Shown piece by piece: positions 27,881 to 30,792 of a DNA stretch of 30,792 nt (positions are counted from its first letter, which is position 1; each line of letters opens with the position of its first letter). Origin of the DNA: a virus; IMG/VR virus record IMGVR_UViG_3300023110_001728, positions 1 to 30,792 of that record, one strand, 5' to 3'. The notes beneath the pieces are model-generated. The model worked only from the letters and a program-made list of their open reading frames with translations, had not been told where the DNA came from and ran no database searches. The translations under genes were made by a program, and so were the position numbers.

Positions 27881-29897
27881 CGTTCCAATCCTTCGGTAAA
27901 TCTTGCGTTTTCATATATTCGCAACGCTCAATCCACATCTTGTAGTAACCTTCCATCTGACCTTCAAAACATTCCATAAGGTCGTTACATATTTTAATAG
28001 CTTTATCGAAGTTTTGTTTACGGTAATTCTGATGCATTGCTTCATGCATCTCGGCCGGTTTAATATATTTATTCTTATCAAGGTCTAATACTGTGTATAT
28101 TCCAATTCCTACTGTTTTTCCTTTTACTGCAAGGTCGTCTACTTTAAGGAAAAAGAAATCATTAGGAGAACATCGTTTAACTGTTTCTTCGCCAACTAAT
28201 AATAAGCAACCATATTCTTTACATTTTGACTCAATTCGTGCAGCAGTTGAAACGCTGTCACCAAGTACATCATAACTGTGTCGTTCTGTAGAACCCATCT
28301 CACCAAGATAACCAAGACCAGTGTTAATCCCAGCCCCCATGCCAATTGGTGGTCGACCTTCTGCTGTAATCTTTTCATTGAATTTTTCTACACTCCTTAG
28401 CATATTGATTCCAGTTTGTACTGCAGTTTTAGGATGTTCAGGGTCGTCAATAGGCGCATTGTGTATGTGCATCGAAGCATCGCCTATATACTTTATAATC
28501 ATTCCATCAGCGTTAAGGACAGGCTCAGTGATTGAATCCATATACCCATTCATTAACTTCGTTAATCCTTGTACGTCATCTCCGAAGCTTTCACCCAGTG
28601 GTGTAAATCCTCTTAAATCAGAAAAACAAATACTAATTTCTTTTTTCATTCCCTCTTTAACGAGAGAAGGATTCTCTTGGAGTAAACGAACGACTGTAGG
28701 AGAAGCATAACCAGCGAACTGTTTTGCTAGTTGACGTTTCTCTAAAAATGTGATAAAATACTTGTTAAAACTTGATTGGGCAAAAACTACTAAGGAAGCA
28801 AATGAACTTAAGGTCGCGTCAACAAAGATTAAAGCATCATTCCAGAGATACAATGATACTCCATAAGAACCGCAAATCAGAATTAGACTCTTTATCACCC
28901 CAAGAGTTATGGGCAAGATATAGACCGCTCCAAGGATACCTAGACTCAATAACACCAGAAGACCGAGCTCGGCTATTGGCTTCCAGTCGGGAATCTGTAT
29001 TTCGACTCCTGAAAGAACGGTCTGAATTAAATGACCTTGAACTTCGTGGGGATACACTGCACCCAATGGGGTTGCAACTGGATTAGCATATCCTTCAGCT
29101 GTAATACCAAAGATTAAAACTTTACCTTCGGGTAATGGGTCTAATATACTGACTTGTTCGAATTCATTCCAGAAAGCTATAGGGACTTCTGCGAAGGAGT
29201 TTGTAGTGATTGGGTCTTGTCGACCCATGCGAATCCATTCGACACCATTGGTGCCTACTTTCATTTGATAGCTTGGTTCTCCGGTGTACACACGTAGTGT
29301 GTCGAGGGCGAGAGATGGATAGGGATTCCCGGCTGCTTTAACAACGAGGGGTGCTCTTCGCACGACACCTGTTGGTTCATCAGGAATAGCAACGGTGGCC
29401 CCAACACCAAAAACCCAATTAGAAAGAGATTCAATAGGGTACAAAAGGCCTGGAAATTCATACAACCAATTTTCATCTTGTTCTCCAAAAGTGGCAACAC
29501 CTACAAAGGTTCCTATTCCACCAGATGTTTGTTGTGTGGGTGCTGATGATAATACAACAGCTCTATTGGCCAGTGCTTCTGCAAGTTCGTTATCTTCACC
29601 AAATCTATCTTCTTCAGAATATATTATGTTTAAGACATAAAGAGAATCAGCAGGACCAGCATTAATGAAATCAGCAATGTTCCCCCTAGGCCAAGGATAT
29701 TGGCCTTGTGCTCTGATAGCTCTTTCGTCAATGTTGACGAGGACGATATCCTCCGACGCAATTTTTTCCTTTTTTGAATGGAGATAGTCATAATAAGAAT
29801 ACTCTATACTTTGAATAAAATTTGGGTTTGATATTTGTAACGCTGAAAAACCAGCAATGGTGAATAATACCGTCCACCACTTTGTTAACCATTTCAT
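27855..29897 (-). CDS. CHASE2-domain class III adenylate cyclase
   Basis: 680 residues. Membrane helix 6-22; CHASE2 sensor about 25-300 (VLVNIDERAIRAQGQYPWPR, LYVLNIIYSEEDRFGED), outside the inner membrane; three helices at about 308-378; then a class III cyclase domain about 415-605. Metal aspartates D427 (CFSDLRGFT) and D473 (KYIGDASMH); adenine-type K469 and D543 (YDVLGDSVS); catalytic R554. The transition-state Asn usually found in the GDxVNxAAR motif is Ser (S550). C-terminal extension 606-680 is helical and looks TPR-like. It would make cAMP in response to an outer signal, if active. Such multi-domain sensors are typical of alphaproteobacteria, so transfer from a host is likely. Confidence 0.92.
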   Translation of the reverse strand: MKWLTKWWTVLFTIAGFSALQISNPNFIQSIEYSYYDYLHSKKEKIASEDIVLVNIDERAIRAQGQYPWPRGNIADFINAGPADSLYVLNIIYSEEDRFGEDNELAEALANRAVVLSSAPTQQTSGGIGTFVGVATFGEQDENWLYEFPGLLYPIESLSNWVFGVGATVAIPDEPTGVVRRAPLVVKAAGNPYPSLALDTLRVYTGEPSYQMKVGTNGVEWIRMGRQDPITTNSFAEVPIAFWNEFEQVSILDPLPEGKVLIFGITAEGYANPVATPLGAVYPHEVQGHLIQTVLSGVEIQIPDWKPIAELGLLVLLSLGILGAVYILPITLGVIKSLILICGSYGVSLYLWNDALIFVDATLSSFASLVVFAQSSFNKYFITFLEKRQLAKQFAGYASPTVVRLLQENPSLVKEGMKKEISICFSDLRGFTPLGESFGDDVQGLTKLMNGYMDSITEPVLNADGMIIKYIGDASMHIHNAPIDDPEHPKTAVQTGINMLRSVEKFNEKITAEGRPPIGMGAGINTGLGYLGEMGSTERHSYDVLGDSVSTAARIESKCKEYGCLLLVGEETVKRCSPNDFFFLKVDDLAVKGKTVGIGIYTVLDLDKNKYIKPAEMHEAMHQNYRKQNFDKAIKICNDLMECFEGQMEGYYKMWIERCEYMKTQDLPKDWNGVFIATTK

Positions 29898-29898
29898 T

Positions 29899-30213
29899 TT
29901 AACTAAACTTCTTTTGGATATACTTTACTGCTGCATATAATGTTAAACCATATACTGCGAAAATTGTTAATGGTACTGCCATATTTAAAATAGTCCAAAT
30001 ATCCAAGAACAATAAATCCGTTGTGAAATCTATAATTGCTTCAGCATCGCCCATCGGCTCAACTTGGAATGTTTCTGTATTATAATACATATCAGCTTCA
30101 GAAAGCATTTGGTTAAATCCTTCTTCGGTTAAACAAATCATATCTTGAGGGCAACCTTCATCACCCGGATATAATGTTCCTACTGGATTTCCAAAATCAT
30201 CTAACTCTTGCAT
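29899..30213 (-). CDS. Small membrane protein between curlin and cyclase genes
   Basis: 104 residues. Start is the ATG overlapping the curlin-like stop (TAATG on the minus strand); an upstream start would overlap more. N-terminal part has a cysteine pair (GCPQDMIC), then acidic EEGFNQMLSEADM, then a C-terminal membrane helix (about 70-95, WTILNMAVPLTIFAVYGLTL) with a basic end KKFS. The N-terminal domain is probably outside, anchored by the tail. It begins right after the curlin-like gene and ends one base before the cyclase gene. Family unknown. Confidence 0.75.
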   Translation of the reverse strand: MQELDDFGNPVGTLYPGDEGCPQDMICLTEEGFNQMLSEADMYYNTETFQVEPMGDAEAIIDFTTDLLFLDIWTILNMAVPLTIFAVYGLTLYAAVKYIQKKFS

Positions 30214-30792
30214 TATTCTTGTAGCACATTCACTGAGCAACCACCAACTGTATAACAATCCACTGATAAATTGTATGTTTGATTGGTTGTGCTATTTTGT
30301 CTAATAGTTGCTGTCGTTCCGTAAATACCATCTAAGGTAATATTTGCTGAGTGAGTTGCGTTAGCTCCTTTCTGTCTAAATGTTAAAACGTTGTCTGAAT
30401 TATAAAGTGTAATGTTTGCTTCTTTTGCGCCTGAAGATTGTTGTCTTCCATCTATCCAATTATCAGACCCAGCAACATGTAAGTTAAAATCATGTCCGTC
30501 AGTTGCATCACTTTGATTTGTTTGATGCCATTCAACAAAGTTATCATTACCATATAAATCTATTTCCATATAATGACCACCGCCTTCGGCACCATCATAG
30601 TTCCAACCTTGTGTGGTGTTATCAAAAGCAACACCTTGACCCAATTTAAATTCGTTACCTGTTCCACTGATTTCATCAAATACTATTGTGTTATCATTAC
30701 CTGCAGTATTATATTGAACAACTAATAAATCTAACGATGACGCGTTAATATACGAATATTGGTCTAACATTTTAATTTCGTTATCAGCACCG
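30213..30792 (-). CDS. Curlin-repeat (CsgA/B-like) fibre protein, partial
   Basis: At least 192 residues; the frame is open to the right edge (codons GADNEIKM before the first ATG at 30770), so the N-terminus is outside the window. It has repeats of about 20-25 residues around x-G-x-D-N-x-[IV]-x-x-x-Q: AGNDNTIVFDEIS, YGNDNFVEWHQTNQS, AGSDNWIDGRQQS, YNSDNVLTFRQKGAN and NITLDGIYGTTATIRQN. Such Asn/Gln ladders are the hallmark of curlin-associated repeats, forming beta-helical amyloid fibres on cell surfaces. The C-terminus carries two cysteines (DCYTVGGCS). I recall curli genes in some marine T4-like phages; not checked. Confidence 0.85.
   Translation of the reverse strand, partial: GADNEIKMLDQYSYINASSLDLLVVQYNTAGNDNTIVFDEISGTGNEFKLGQGVAFDNTTQGWNYDGAEGGGHYMEIDLYGNDNFVEWHQTNQSDATDGHDFNLHVAGSDNWIDGRQQSSGAKEANITLYNSDNVLTFRQKGANATHSANITLDGIYGTTATIRQNSTTNQTYNLSVDCYTVGGCSVNVLQE

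Noticed and set aside
28321-29086. Plus-strand open frames opposite the cyclase gene
   Set aside because: The minus strand carries a full CHASE2 cyclase; plus-strand frames have no motif or ribosome binding site.
1-30792. tRNA genes, CRISPR arrays, integrase, transposons
   Set aside because: Looked for cloverleaf-like segments, regular short repeats and transposase motifs by eye; none found. A tRNAscan and repeat search would settle it.

Overview
This window looks like part of the genome of a T4-like (myovirus) phage from the sea, AT-rich and tightly packed, probably infecting an alphaproteobacterium of the SAR11/Pelagibacter kind. The signs of a T4-like phage are an aerobic ribonucleotide reductase (NrdA/NrdB) with glutaredoxin, a T4 RNase H-type 5' nuclease, a PhoH ATPase, a P-loop dNMP kinase-like protein, a thermonuclease-like protein, a RuvC-type resolvase, one perfect T4-type late promoter (TATAAATA), and many very small proteins of the type seen in marine T4-like phages. 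The host is inferred, not shown. 5-aminolevulinate synthase of the alphaproteobacterial type supports an alphaproteobacterial host, whereas the phage-coded ribosomal protein S21 looks more like the gamma/betaproteobacterial form. No tRNA, CRISPR array, integrase or insertion sequence was seen.

Layout. 1-4.4 kb: nrdA (5' end outside the window), a glutaredoxin-nrdB fusion, 5-aminolevulinate synthase, a coiled-coil membrane protein and a YbaN/DUF454 membrane protein. 4.4-9.1 kb: a run of small genes with a free glutaredoxin, a glycosyltransferase-like protein, an IscU Fe-S scaffold, a thermonuclease and a sulfotransferase-like protein. 9.1-14.7 kb: bS21, a SleB-type lysis enzyme with a signal peptide, a RuvC-like nuclease, a P-loop kinase and two glycosyltransferases. 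14.7-20.7 kb: RNase H, a HAD phosphatase, PhoH, a PD-(D/E)XK nuclease, an FkbM methyltransferase and a MESH1/SpoT-like alarmone hydrolase. 20.8-24.7 kb: short transcription units, each with its own strong promoter and similar leader, holding small unknown genes and a DUF932 gene. 24.7-27.2 kb: GMP reductase, a secreted EF-hand protein and a chain of tiny membrane-type proteins. 27.2-30.8 kb, minus strand: a curlin-repeat protein, a small membrane protein, a CHASE2 class III adenylate cyclase and a secreted protein, meeting the plus-strand genes at a shared terminator.

How the genes fit together. Nucleotide supply and recycling (RNR, glutaredoxins, dNMP kinase, GMP reductase, nucleases, HAD phosphatase) dominate. 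Around this sit genes that could steer host physiology: heme precursor synthesis, Fe-S assembly, ppGpp removal, ribosome modification, cAMP production and curli-like fibres. Transcription appears to use ten near-identical sigma70-type promoters sharing AACAGTTGACA, an 11th variant, and a T4-type late promoter. Several promoters lie inside coding sequence, and two or three sit so close to a start codon that the mRNA would be leaderless or nearly so.

Most promising for follow-up: the minus-strand cyclase/curlin cassette, the leaderless S21 gene with its leader ORF, the promoter family and its hairpin module, and the palindrome-rich leader at 26.2 kb.
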